This document shows, piece by piece, positions 18,055 to 26,243 of a DNA stretch of 64,000 bases. Made by a program: the position numbers and the translations under genes. The notes beneath the pieces were generated by a model. The model was not told the origin of the DNA. It ran no database searches and saw only the letters and a list, made by a program, of their open reading frames with translations. Where the stretch lies: positions 1-64,000 of the forward strand of contig DATLGL010000015.1 in NCBI GenBank assembly GCA_035540495.1, in the 5' to 3' direction. The DNA comes from DASVEG01 sp035540495 (lineage in GTDB: Bacteria > Actinomycetota > Acidimicrobiia > Acidimicrobiales > CADCTF01). Every line of letters starts with the position of its first letter. Within the stretch, counting starts at the first letter, position 1.

Positions 18055-19281
18055 TCAGGCAACCTCGGGCGGAGCCGGCCCAGCGCGGTCGGTCGTCTGG
18101 TGGCGGGGATGCCTCGGATCATCTGGCGGGACGAGTGGTCGTTTGCCGCTTCCTTCGACGAGGGCCCAGCCGTGGAGGGTCTTGAGGTCGTGGCAGTGGT
18201 CGCAGACGCGGTCGAGCCAGTCGATCAGGGTGACCTTCGACTGAGCCCAGTCGACGCGGTGGTCGCGCTCGAGCCGCCCCACCTGCGGACAGCCTTCGGT
18301 GGTGCAGACCGGGTCTTTCCACTCCAACGCCGACTGCTGGAGCGCGGTTGGTGCACGTCCGAGATGGGCGACGCCGACGACCTTCTTGCCCTTGGTGAGG
18401 ATCGCGGCGAGGAACGCGTTGCCGGTGGCAAGGATGTCTCGGACCGCTGACACGGCGATGGGGCCGACACCGGCGATCTCCGTGACCTCACCGTTGATGG
18501 GATAGCCGCGCAACAACGCATCGAAGTCGACTCGCACGAGCACCTTGGCTTGGGCGCCGCCCCCTCGACTCGATGTCTTGCCCTTCTCGGTCACCGTCGC
18601 TACGAGCGCGTCCGCGTCGAGCGCCTCAGAGCGCTCGCGCCGGCCGTCACGTCTGGCGGCGTCGAAGAGCTCCTGGCGCTTCGGCTGGATGGCAGCCATC
18701 ACGGCGGCGATGCGCTCGGGGTTGTCCCGCAGCGTGATCGACGATGACCCATCCGTGTGGCTGGAGCGTCGCAGGAACCGTTCGTCGTGGATCCGCTTCC
18801 GCCGTTCCTCCGCACCGCGGTCGGCTTCGGCCTTCAACCGGTCACACTCCGAGCGCAGCTCGCTGTGCGACAGCCGCTTCGCCTTGTCGACGAGCGCGCC
18901 CGCGTCGGCCGCAGGGTTCACCGACAGGGCACCAGCTATCAGCGTCGTCTGCTGCGACGACAGCTCCCCCCGCGCCGCGGCCTCGGCAACTTCGGGCAGC
19001 GAGTCGAGCTGGTCCGCCGCCGAAAGCTCCGCCGCGGCCTGACCCACCGGCACGCCTGAGAGCTTCGCCAGCTCGTGGGCCGGCGACTTCTCTCCCCGTG
19101 AACGGAACGTGCCCGTCTCGGCCAACCGAGCGGCAGCACGCGTGCGCATCGACGCCGCGATCTTCTCGAGCCTCGCCGCGTGCTGGACCGCGGCGCGAGC
19201 AGACGCGGCGTCGAGCAGACGAGGGTCGAAACCGACCGCCACCCTCTCCGCTTCGCTCGTCAGCTCCCGCAACGTCAGCAC
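18055..19281 (-). CDS. DUF222/13E12-type HNH endonuclease domain protein
   Basis: 408 aa from a GTG at 19281. The N-terminal two-thirds is a DUF222-like helical region; the C-terminal region is an HNH nuclease with zinc-type cysteines, CTTEGCPQVGRLERDH then VCDHCHDLKTLHGW. Members of this actinobacterial family occur in many copies and are associated with mobile DNA; the physiological target is unknown. A TTG 30 bases further upstream could also start the frame, but a TATCGT hexamer 7 bases ahead of the GTG fits the leaderless pattern of the window. The decayed insertion sequence begins about 30 bases upstream of that hexamer. Confidence 0.85.
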   Translation of the reverse strand: MLTLRELTSEAERVAVGFDPRLLDAASARAAVQHAARLEKIAASMRTRAAARLAETGTFRSRGEKSPAHELAKLSGVPVGQAAAELSAADQLDSLPEVAEAAARGELSSQQTTLIAGALSVNPAADAGALVDKAKRLSHSELRSECDRLKAEADRGAEERRKRIHDERFLRRSSHTDGSSSITLRDNPERIAAVMAAIQPKRQELFDAARRDGRRERSEALDADALVATVTEKGKTSSRGGGAQAKVLVRVDFDALLRGYPINGEVTEIAGVGPIAVSAVRDILATGNAFLAAILTKGKKVVGVAHLGRAPTALQQSALEWKDPVCTTEGCPQVGRLERDHRVDWAQSKVTLIDWLDRVCDHCHDLKTLHGWALVEGSGKRPLVPPDDPRHPRHQTTDRAGPAPPEVA

Positions 19282-19288
19282 AAAAGGG

Positions 19289-19294
19289 ACGATA
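19289..19294 (-). promoter_or_regulatory. Candidate -10 hexamer of a leaderless promoter
   Basis: TATCGT on the minus strand, 7 bases before the GTG at 19281. This site decides the start chosen for the HNH gene. The left inverted repeat of the neighbouring insertion-sequence remnant lies at 19324, near where a -35 region would be. Confidence 0.5.
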
Positions 19295-19323
19295 CGACGG
19301 GGGTGAGACAAGAACTCGTTCTA

Positions 19324-20145
19324 CGCGATTGACGGTGGAGTCCCCTCCGCGAGGAGGGGGCCTTCCTGGTTCTGGCTTGTCGAGAACCGAACCGGAGGAA
19401 GGCCCCCATGGCCGAAGTTATCGACGTCCCATTAGGACTCCGCGACTTTGATGTCGCCGCGAGCGAGCTCGTCGACGACGTGCTCGAGGTGACGGTCGTG
19501 TCGACGTTCCCGTCGGCGTGCCGGCACTGCGGGTCGACGGCCGTGAGAGGTCATGGATGGCACGACCGCCGGATCCGCGACGTCGCTGTCGGTCGGCCGA
19601 CGGTGTTGATGTGGCGCCAAGGTCGGCTGCGCTGCGACGACTGTGGTCGCACCAGCCGCGAGCGCCACCCGGAGGTTCCGGAACGGCGGCGGATCACGCG
19701 CCGGTTCGAGCGTCACCTCTTCGAGCGGGCCCGCAAGCAGCCCTTCGCCGAGGTCGCTGCGCACGAGCGGGTGTCGCACTGGCGGGTCGTCGACGTCGGT
19801 CTTCGCACGGTTCCCCGAGGTCGGCGTCGCCTGGTGGATGAAGGAGGCGTTCTCAGCGATCTACGAAGCCCCAGTCGCGCCGAAGGCCAACAACGACTGG
19901 AGGTGTGGGAACACAATCTCAAGGCCGCCGGCCTCACCGAACTGACGAACGCGTGGCGGAACCTCAACGGCTGGCGCGACGAAATCCTCGCTTACTTCGA
20001 CGACCGTGAGACCAACGCATTCGCCGAAGGGACCACCAAGATCAAGGTCATGAAATAGCGCCTACGGCTTCCGCAACCACGACCGCTACCGTCGCAAGAT
20101 CATCCACTGCTGACAGCCGCCCCGGGTCCACCACCGTGGATCGCG
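19324..20145 (+). mobile_element. Decayed ISL3-family-like insertion sequence (internal deletion derivative)
   Basis: An 822-base remnant bounded by imperfect inverted repeats: 19324-19345 and the complement of 20124-20145 match at 17 of 22 positions (CGCGAT, then ACGGTGG, then CCC in common). It contains a broken transposase pseudogene. Intact elements of this family are about 1.4 kb, so roughly half is missing. No target-site duplication is visible flanking the repeats (left flank GTTCTA, right flank ATGAGC), consistent with age or rearrangement. A short GC-rich hairpin (CCTCC/GGAGG) lies at 19345-19358 just inside the left end. Confidence 0.8.
19408..20113 (+). pseudogene. ISL3-type transposase, internally deleted and frameshifted
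   Basis: The first ~130 codons from the ATG at 19408 encode an intact N-terminus: a zinc-finger-like CRHCGS...CDDCGR and a helix-turn-helix (VAAHERVSHWRVV). Homology then jumps at about 19797 to the C-terminal end (FPEVGVAWWMKEAFSAIYEAP, in the +1 frame), so most of the DDE catalytic core is gone. A one-base loss in the C-run around 19870-19873 shifts back to the first frame (SRAEGQQRLEVW to TTKIKVMK). After the TAG at 20056 the family ending AYGFRNHDRYRRKIIHC continues in a third register to a TGA at 20111-20113. It cannot make an active transposase. Confidence 0.85.
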
Positions 20146-20159
20146 ATGAGCCCACGAAC

Positions 20160-20663
20160 TCAGAGCGACTCGATCCAGTCGTCGATCTCGCGATGTGAGC
20201 GGAGGCGGACCCAACGAGGATCCGCATTCGCGGCGTCTGCGTACTCGCGCTGGCGCCGTTCGTAGGTCGACCACGCCCACCGGATCGGGTGGTCGGCCCG
20301 CACCCACTCTCGGAAGTGCTCCTTGTTGCCGTTCCACATCGGCTTCTTGGTGAGCGCGCGCGAGAGCGATCGCCAGAACACCTGGCGCATCACGACCGGC
20401 TTCGGAAGGTCGGGCCAGACGATGTGCGTCGCCCGCTCCCAGAGCACGGGCCGGACGACCGAGTAGTTCCCGTCGACGACCCATGACTCCCCCGCCGCGA
20501 CCTCACGAGCCGCGGCGACGAACTCGTCGTCGGGCAGCTCGGTCCAGTTTGCCTGGTGGCGGATCGCGTCCAGCTCGGTGTGGGGCAGCCCGAGCCGGTC
20601 CGCCACCCGCCGCGCCAGGGTGGTCTTCCCCGACCCGCTCGTCCCGACGACGTGGATCCGCAT
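20160..20663 (-). CDS. P-loop AAA/adenylate-kinase-like small kinase
   Basis: 167 aa from the ATG at 20663. Starts with a strand and Walker A VVGTSGSGKTTLARRVADRLG at residues 5-25 region, followed by a substrate Asp in TELDAIRH and a WVVDGNYSVVRPVLWERA segment. This pattern belongs to the FlaR/topology-modulation or shikimate-kinase-like nucleotide kinases, whose substrates are mostly unknown. The open frame extends to 20723 but that would overlap the divergent MmcQ-type gene; the ATG at 20663 leaves 20 bases between the two starts. Confidence 0.8.
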   Translation of the reverse strand: MRIHVVGTSGSGKTTLARRVADRLGLPHTELDAIRHQANWTELPDDEFVAAAREVAAGESWVVDGNYSVVRPVLWERATHIVWPDLPKPVVMRQVFWRSLSRALTKKPMWNGNKEHFREWVRADHPIRWAWSTYERRQREYADAANADPRWVRLRSHREIDDWIESL

Positions 20664-20683
20664 CGGCGTACGCTCCCCCACCG

Positions 20684-21046
20684 ATGGCGACAGAGGCCGA
20701 CGTTCGGAAGATCGCTCTGGCACTGCCGGAGACTACGGAGAAGCCGTGGTTCGGCACACCGGGATTTCGGGTGAAGGACAAGGGCTTCCTCCGCATCCGC
20801 ACGGAGGCCGAGGGTGCCCTCGTGGTGTTCGTCGGTGACCTGGCGGAGAAGGAAGCTCTGCTGGCCAGCGACCCGAAGAAGTTCTTCACGACACCCCACT
20901 ACGACGGCTACCCGACCGTGCTCGTGAACCTGAAGGCGGTCGGCGTGCGCGAGCTTCGGGAGCTGATCACCGACTCGTGGTTGAACAAGGCCCCCGCTCG
21001 GGTGCGGAAGGCGTACGAGGAGTCGCTAGCGGCCAAACGCCCGTAG
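20684..21046 (+). CDS. MmcQ/YjbR family protein
   Basis: 120 aa, ATG at 20684. Matches the MmcQ/YjbR (CyaY-fold) family: an N-terminal helix ADVRKIALALPETTE, then PWFGTPGFRVKDKGFLRI, and a C-terminal helix ELRELITDSWLNKAPARVRKAYEE. The family is thought to bind DNA but has no firm function. A TACGCT hexamer lies 9 bases before the start. Its 3' end overlaps the convergent polymerase gene by 21 bases. Confidence 0.85.
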   Translation: MATEADVRKIALALPETTEKPWFGTPGFRVKDKGFLRIRTEAEGALVVFVGDLAEKEALLASDPKKFFTTPHYDGYPTVLVNLKAVGVRELRELITDSWLNKAPARVRKAYEESLAAKRP

Positions 21047-21919
21047 GGGCTGGGGCTCGGCGAGCACGGGCGCCCACAGGTCGCCCACGTCGTCCACGCG
21101 GCGCAGCACGTCGTCCGGCCCGAGCAGCAGAGGGCGCGCATCGCGAACGGCGACCGCCTCCTCCACCTCGCCCCACGTCACGGGAGCCGACACGAGCGGC
21201 GGCGTCGTCGCCCGTATCGAATACGCCACGACTGTCGACTTGCCGGGGTCGTTCTGGCTCCAGTCGATGAAGACCTTTCCCGCCCGCAGCGACTTGGTCA
21301 TCTTGTCGACGACCCGGTCCGGGAACTCGCGTGCGAGCAGGCCGGCGATCGCACGCGCGAAGGCCTTCGTCTCGTCGTAGGTCGCGCTCGTGACGGGGAC
21401 GTAGACGTGCATGCCACCGCCGCCGGAGGTCTTGGCGTAGCTCGCCAGCCCCACCGACCTGCACAGGTCGCGGACGAGAAGCGCCACGGCGCACGCCTCG
21501 TGAAGCCCGGCCGGTGGCCCCGCGTCGAGGTCGAAGACGACCGCCGCCGGATGGTCGAGGTCGCCGACCACCCCCAGGTACGGATGGAGCTCGATCGTCG
21601 AGAGGTTCACCGCCCACAGCAACCCTGCGAGATCGTCGACGACGGCGACGTCGAAGACCTTCCCGGTGCGCGGCATGCGGAAGGTGACCGCCTCCACCCA
21701 CTCGGGCCGCGGCGGCACCCGCGTCTGGAAGAAGTGGGGGCCGGTGACCCCCTCGGGGAAGCGGTGGAGCGTGATCGGGTGCCGGCGGAGGTGCGGCAAG
21801 AGCACCGGCGCGATCCGGACGTAGTAGTCGGCGAGCCACGCCTTCGTGAGCCCGAGCCCGGGCCAGAGCACCCGTTCGAGCGACGACATGCGGACGTCGC
21901 GCCCCTCGACGGTGATCAC
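21026..21919 (-). CDS. LigD-type DNA polymerase/primase domain protein
   Basis: 297 aa. Stand-alone LigD polymerase (archaeo-eukaryotic primase fold): LTKAWLADYYVRIAPVLLPHL, then VVFDLDAGP with the catalytic Asp pair, TSGGGGMHVYVPV, and KVFIDWSQNDPGKST. These proteins add ribonucleotides and fill gaps in bacterial end joining. The GTG at 21919 overlaps the ligase stop (GTGA), so I prefer it to a GTG 12 bases upstream. In mycobacteria this domain is fused to a ligase and nuclease in LigD; here it is separate and coupled to a ligase. Confidence 0.92.
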   Translation of the reverse strand: MITVEGRDVRMSSLERVLWPGLGLTKAWLADYYVRIAPVLLPHLRRHPITLHRFPEGVTGPHFFQTRVPPRPEWVEAVTFRMPRTGKVFDVAVVDDLAGLLWAVNLSTIELHPYLGVVGDLDHPAAVVFDLDAGPPAGLHEACAVALLVRDLCRSVGLASYAKTSGGGGMHVYVPVTSATYDETKAFARAIAGLLAREFPDRVVDKMTKSLRAGKVFIDWSQNDPGKSTVVAYSIRATTPPLVSAPVTWGEVEEAVAVRDARPLLLGPDDVLRRVDDVGDLWAPVLAEPQPLRAFGR

Positions 21920-22977
21920 GCGCTCGGCCACGGCACCGGTTCGCTCGCGAGGTCGAACTGGTCGAAGGTGCACGAAGCCGGATCGCGGTCGGGTCGCCAC
22001 CGCAGGAACTTCGACGGGTGCCGAAAGCGCGTGCCCTCCATCTGGTCGTACGCGACCTCGCACACCAGCTCCGGGCGCAGGGGCACCCAGTCGAGGCCCA
22101 TCTCCGGCACCCACCGCCCGGCGGTTCCCTTCAGCCGTCCGAGCCGGCCCCCCTCCTCGCCGAAGCCACGCTCCCACGGGTGCCCGTCGAGCGGCCCGGC
22201 GTACGGTCGCAGCTCCTCGACCAGCTCGGCGCGACGGGCCGCCGTGAACGACGAAGCGACGCCGACGTGGTGCAGACGGCCGTTCGCACCGTGGACGCCC
22301 AGCAGCAGCGAGCTGACGACGGGCTTGGCGGCGAGGAACCGGAATCCGGCGACGACGCAGTCGGCGGTGCGTTGCGTCTTCACCTTGAGCATCGATCGTT
22401 TGCCCGCCTCGTAGCGGAGGTCGTCCGCTTTGGCCACGACGCCGTCGAGGCCGCCGCCCCGGAACTCGTCGAGCCACCGCGTCGCCACCGCCGGATCTCG
22501 CGAGATCGGCGTGACATGGAGCGGCGGCTCCGCATCGGAGAAGAGCTCCTCCAGGCATCGCCGGCGGTCGACGAACGGGATCTCGCGGAGATCCCGGTCG
22601 GCGAAGGCGATGACGTCGAAGGCGACGAACGTGGCGGGCGTCTCGGCGGCATGGCGTTCGACCCACGTCCTCGACGGGTGCAACCGCGTCATCAGGGCGT
22701 CGAAGTCGAACCGTCCGTCGCGGAGCACCATGAGCTCGCCGTCCGCCACGAACCGGTCGCAGGCGATGGAGCGGCGCAGCGCCTCCGCTATCTCGGGGAA
22801 GTAGCGGGAGAACGGGCGCTCGTTGCGGCTCCGTAGGTCGACGTCGTCGCCGTCCCGGAAGGCGAGGCACCGGAACCCGTCCCACTTGGGCTCGAACGTC
22901 CATGCGTCGCCGGACGGCAGCTCACGCACCAGCTTCGCCAGCATCGGTGCGAGCGGCGGACGGACGGGCAGGGCCAC
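21916..22977 (-). CDS. ATP-dependent DNA ligase (LigC/LigD ligase-domain type)
   Basis: 353 aa, GTG start. The adenylation domain has motif I EPKWDGFR with the nucleotide-accepting Lys at about residue 31, motif III-like FVAFDVIAF, motif IV DGVVAK and motif V SMLKVKTQRTAD. An OB-fold C-terminal part follows (about 225-340). It seals nicks using ATP and is likely to work with the downstream polymerase in end joining or repair. No Ku gene lies in the window. Confidence 0.93.
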   Translation of the reverse strand: MALPVRPPLAPMLAKLVRELPSGDAWTFEPKWDGFRCLAFRDGDDVDLRSRNERPFSRYFPEIAEALRRSIACDRFVADGELMVLRDGRFDFDALMTRLHPSRTWVERHAAETPATFVAFDVIAFADRDLREIPFVDRRRCLEELFSDAEPPLHVTPISRDPAVATRWLDEFRGGGLDGVVAKADDLRYEAGKRSMLKVKTQRTADCVVAGFRFLAAKPVVSSLLLGVHGANGRLHHVGVASSFTAARRAELVEELRPYAGPLDGHPWERGFGEEGGRLGRLKGTAGRWVPEMGLDWVPLRPELVCEVAYDQMEGTRFRHPSKFLRWRPDRDPASCTFDQFDLASEPVPWPSA

Positions 22978-23057
22978 GGACGCGGTCTACCCCGATCACG
23001 CCCGTGCTCGAGCCGGCGGCGCTCGCCGCTGCTTCGAATCGGTGCAGCTCGAGGCGT

Positions 23058-23063
23058 TACAGT
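23058..23063 (+). promoter_or_regulatory. Candidate -10 element of the RAM-domain gene
   Basis: TACAGT 43 bases before the GTG at 23107, followed by a Shine-Dalgarno sequence GAGGAG at 23093-23098. The same hexamer is used in leaderless position elsewhere in the window; here the gene would have a ~37-base leader. Confidence 0.4.
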
Positions 23064-23106
23064 CCCGACCCACCATCGACCGTCGATCGCCCGAGGAGCG
23101 TGACCT

Positions 23107-23343
23107 GTGGCCGTCAGCGCATACGTGCTCATCCAGACCGAGGTCGGCAAGGCCGCCCAGGTCGCCGAAGAGGTCTCCCGCATCGACGGTGTGGTGTCCG
23201 CCGAAGACGTGACCGGCCCTTACGACGTGATCGTGCGTGCGGAGGCGAGCTCGGTCGACGAGCTCGGCAAGATGGTCGTGAGCCGGGTGCAGCTGATCGA
23301 CGGGATCACCCGGACGCTCACCTGCCCGGTCGTGCACCTGTAG
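23107..23343 (+). CDS. Stand-alone Lrp/AsnC-type RAM (ligand-binding) domain protein
   Basis: 78 aa, GTG start with a GAGGAG ribosome-binding site. The whole protein is the alpha/beta RAM domain of Lrp/AsnC regulators (SAYVLIQTEVGKAAQVAEEV, SAEDVTGPYDVIVRAEA, VQLIDGITRTLTCPVVHL); there is no helix-turn-helix. Such proteins bind amino acids and may hetero-oligomerise with full-length Lrp regulators. The 3' end overlaps the convergent signalling gene by 26 bases. Confidence 0.9.
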   Translation: MAVSAYVLIQTEVGKAAQVAEEVSRIDGVVSAEDVTGPYDVIVRAEASSVDELGKMVVSRVQLIDGITRTLTCPVVHL

Positions 23344-26218
23344 CGGTAGCGAGCCCGATCATCTCGTCGATGGCCGCGGCTGCGACGGGCTTGCTGAACC
23401 AGTAGCCCTGCGCGAGCTCGCACCCGAGCCGGCGCACGACGTCGGTCTGCGCCTCCGTCTCGACGCCCTCGGCCACGACCTCGAGGCCGAGCTCCTGGCA
23501 CATGCGAACGAGGGCCTGCAGGATCGCGGCCTGCCGCGGGTCGCTGTCGACCTGGCTGATCAACGAGCGGTCGATCTTCAGCGTGTCGAACGGACCGTGC
23601 TGCAACCGTCCGAGCACGGAGCTGCCGACGCCGAAGTCGTCGACCGCAAGTCGCACGCCGATGGAGGCGAGGTCGTCGAGGGTCGGCCGCAGGTCCTCCT
23701 CGCCGAGCGCGACGCGATCGGTGATCTCGATCTCCACGAGCCTGCGCTCGACGCCGGCTGCGTCGATGGCGCACGCCAGCTCGTCCGGTAGCTCCGGGCG
23801 GCGCAGGTCGGCGGTCGACATGTTGAGCGCGAGCCGCAACGGGATCCCAGCGTCGGCCCACTGACGCGCCTGGGCCAGCGCATGCTGTCGAACCCACTGG
23901 TCGATGCGGGCCACGACCCCCGACTCCTCCGCGAGGTGCAGGAAGCGGTCGGGGGTGAGCCTCCCCAGGTCCGGGTGGTCCCACCGCACGAGCGCCTCCA
24001 CCGACACGACGCGGTCCGTCGCCAGATCGACCTGCGGCTGGTAGAGCACGCACAGCTCGTCCTGCTGGATGGCCGTGTGCAGACGGTTCTCCAGGTCGAG
24101 GAGCTCCCGCCGCCTCGTCGTCGGCTCTGAGTGCACGGCGTAGGTGTTGCGGCCCCGCGCCTTGGCTTCGTACATGGCCGCGTCGGCGTGGAGCAGCAGA
24201 TGCTCGTAGTCGCTGCCGTGGTAGGGCCACAGCGCGATCCCGATGCTGCAGGAGATGTACAGCTGGCGGCCGCCGACCTCGAACGGGTCGCGGAAGGCCT
24301 GCACGATCTTGTCCGCCACCCGAGACGCCGCTTCCTCGTCGGCCCGGGGGAGCAACAGGACGAACTCGTCGCCGCCCATGCGCGCGAGCGTGTCCTCGGC
24401 CCGCACGGCACCGAGGAGCCGGCTCGCCGCCTTCCTGATGAGGTCGTCGCCGGCGCGGTGGCCGAGGGTGTCGTTGACGTTCTTGAACCGGTCGAGGTCG
24501 ATGAACATCAGCGACAGCGTCGTGTCGCTTCGCCGCGCCTGGCGGATCGCCTGGTGGACCCGGTCTTCGATGAGCGGACGGTTGGGCAGGCCGGTCAGCG
24601 AGTCGTGCAGCGACTCGTGACGCATCCGCTCGACCAGCAGCGCGTTGTCGAGCGCCGTGGCGGCGAGGTCAGCGAGCCCGTGGAGGCGCTTCGTGAAGTC
24701 TTCGTCGGCCCCTCGCCTGGTCTCGAACCCGGCGGCGATGAGCCCGAGGAACGTGCCGCGGGCCGACACGGGAGCGACGGCAGCTTGGACGATGCCGGCC
24801 CTGCGCATGTCGTCGGCGAGCTTCGGCGCTCGCACGGTGTCGAGGTCGATGAGCACCTGCGTTCGACCCTCGTCGAGGCCGTCGAGACCGTTGACCTCCG
24901 CTTCGGTGAGCCTCGTGTGCTCGATCTCGCCGCCGACGTGTGCCGCGAGGTCGAGCACCCGACGCCGGGCGTCCCAGCGCCAGACGCTCGCGTAGCTGCA
25001 CTCGAGCATCCCAGGCGCAGCCTCGACGACGCGGCTGCACACGTCCGACGGCGTCGTCACCGCGGCGAGTCGTTGCGCCAGCTCGAGGAGCCCGCGGCTG
25101 ATGGCGTCGTTGCGCTCCGCGAGCTGGCGCGCGACGACGGCGTCGAGCACCGCGCTGGCGTGGCCGGCATACGCCGACAGGAGGCGCTCGTCGATCCACC
25201 CGGGGCGCGCATCTTCCGGCAGCAGAGCAGCAAGCAGCCCGTACTCACCGTGCTTCGCCACCAGCGGCGCGATGACCGCAGACCCGAACGTGGTGTCGGT
25301 CGGGTCCGCGAACAGCGCTTGCGCGCACTCCAGCGCCTCGAGCGGGCGCAGACCACGACCGGCGGCGACGATGCGTCCGTCGTCGACCCGCACCGCGGCG
25401 ACGAATCGCGGCGCCACCAGCGCGCGATCGGCCGCGGCGACGATCCGGTCGAGCACGTCGTCGAGTGAGTCGGCCTGAGCCAGCTCCGTCGCCGTCCGCT
25501 GCAGTCGCTCGAACGCGCCGATGAGCGCCTCCGCCGACTGCTGCTCCTCGAGGATCTCCGCCTCCGGCGTCTCGACCGCGCCGATCCACCGGATCCGGTA
25601 GACGCACGCAGGATCACCTCGCCGGCAGCACTCCGTCTCGACGACCGTGCCCGCTGCGCCGAACAGCGCGGGCACCTGCGACCAGAAGCCGGGCCCGAAG
25701 CCACAGAAGAACGGGTGCGGCCCGAGGCCGACGTACCGCCCGGTCACGACGACCTCGTCGTCGCTCACCTTGCTGAACGCGAGGGGCCGGCCCTCGGCCA
25801 TCTTCGTGCCGAAGCGGATCGCCGACTCGAGCGCGTCGGCCGGGGATCCTGCTGCCACGAGGAAGCTGACGACGCCCGACGCCTGGGTCGTACGCATCAA
25901 CTCCTCACCGGCCCGACGTCCGACGTCACAGTCGCCGGTGACCTGCGACGCCGCGTCCGCGAGCCGTACCACCTCCTCGCGCGAGTACCACCGCGCCTCG
26001 TCGACGAGGTCCTTGGCCCGAAGCGGTAGGCCGGCCAAAGCGATCGTCCGCTCCGCGCCCTCGTCACCGGCAGCGCGACGGACGTACTTCATCAGCGAGG
26101 AGACGACGTTCCCTGCGACGTCGCGGTGCCCCACCGCGTCGGTCACGTCTGCGCCCGGGCCGCCGCCGTCCTCATGGTCACCATGATCGACCACGGAGAG
26201 CGAAACGGCAGGGGCCAT
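23318..26218 (-). CDS. Cyclic-di-GMP signalling protein: V4R-like sensor, two GAF-like domains, GGDEF and EAL
   Basis: 966 aa from the ATG at 26218 (a TTG at 26233 is possible). Residues ~40-212 resemble a V4R/XylR_N-type sensor ending in CCRRGDPACVYRIRW. Two GAF-like regions follow (about 250-380 and 395-545). The diguanylate cyclase domain has an intact GGDEF (MGGDEFVLLL, ~613) and LMFIDLDRFKNVND. The EAL domain keeps most catalytic residues (VEALVRW ~739, LALNMS, DDFGVGSS, LKIDRSLI, VVAEGVETE, QGYWFSKP), with EITD where E-x-T-E is usual. Both synthesis and hydrolysis of c-di-GMP are therefore possible. No membrane helix: cytoplasmic. It runs into the convergent RAM gene. Confidence 0.9.
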   Translation of the reverse strand: MAPAVSLSVVDHGDHEDGGGPGADVTDAVGHRDVAGNVVSSLMKYVRRAAGDEGAERTIALAGLPLRAKDLVDEARWYSREEVVRLADAASQVTGDCDVGRRAGEELMRTTQASGVVSFLVAAGSPADALESAIRFGTKMAEGRPLAFSKVSDDEVVVTGRYVGLGPHPFFCGFGPGFWSQVPALFGAAGTVVETECCRRGDPACVYRIRWIGAVETPEAEILEEQQSAEALIGAFERLQRTATELAQADSLDDVLDRIVAAADRALVAPRFVAAVRVDDGRIVAAGRGLRPLEALECAQALFADPTDTTFGSAVIAPLVAKHGEYGLLAALLPEDARPGWIDERLLSAYAGHASAVLDAVVARQLAERNDAISRGLLELAQRLAAVTTPSDVCSRVVEAAPGMLECSYASVWRWDARRRVLDLAAHVGGEIEHTRLTEAEVNGLDGLDEGRTQVLIDLDTVRAPKLADDMRRAGIVQAAVAPVSARGTFLGLIAAGFETRRGADEDFTKRLHGLADLAATALDNALLVERMRHESLHDSLTGLPNRPLIEDRVHQAIRQARRSDTTLSLMFIDLDRFKNVNDTLGHRAGDDLIRKAASRLLGAVRAEDTLARMGGDEFVLLLPRADEEAASRVADKIVQAFRDPFEVGGRQLYISCSIGIALWPYHGSDYEHLLLHADAAMYEAKARGRNTYAVHSEPTTRRRELLDLENRLHTAIQQDELCVLYQPQVDLATDRVVSVEALVRWDHPDLGRLTPDRFLHLAEESGVVARIDQWVRQHALAQARQWADAGIPLRLALNMSTADLRRPELPDELACAIDAAGVERRLVEIEITDRVALGEEDLRPTLDDLASIGVRLAVDDFGVGSSVLGRLQHGPFDTLKIDRSLISQVDSDPRQAAILQALVRMCQELGLEVVAEGVETEAQTDVVRRLGCELAQGYWFSKPVAAAAIDEMIGLATATGARPGR

Positions 26219-26243
26219 TTCGCTGTTGCTCAAATCGGGCTAG

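Noticed and set aside
19408..20058. Intact 216-aa transposase reading
   Set aside because: The frame mixes two transposase ends with a missing catalytic core; the proper C-terminal end continues in other frames, so it is a pseudogene.
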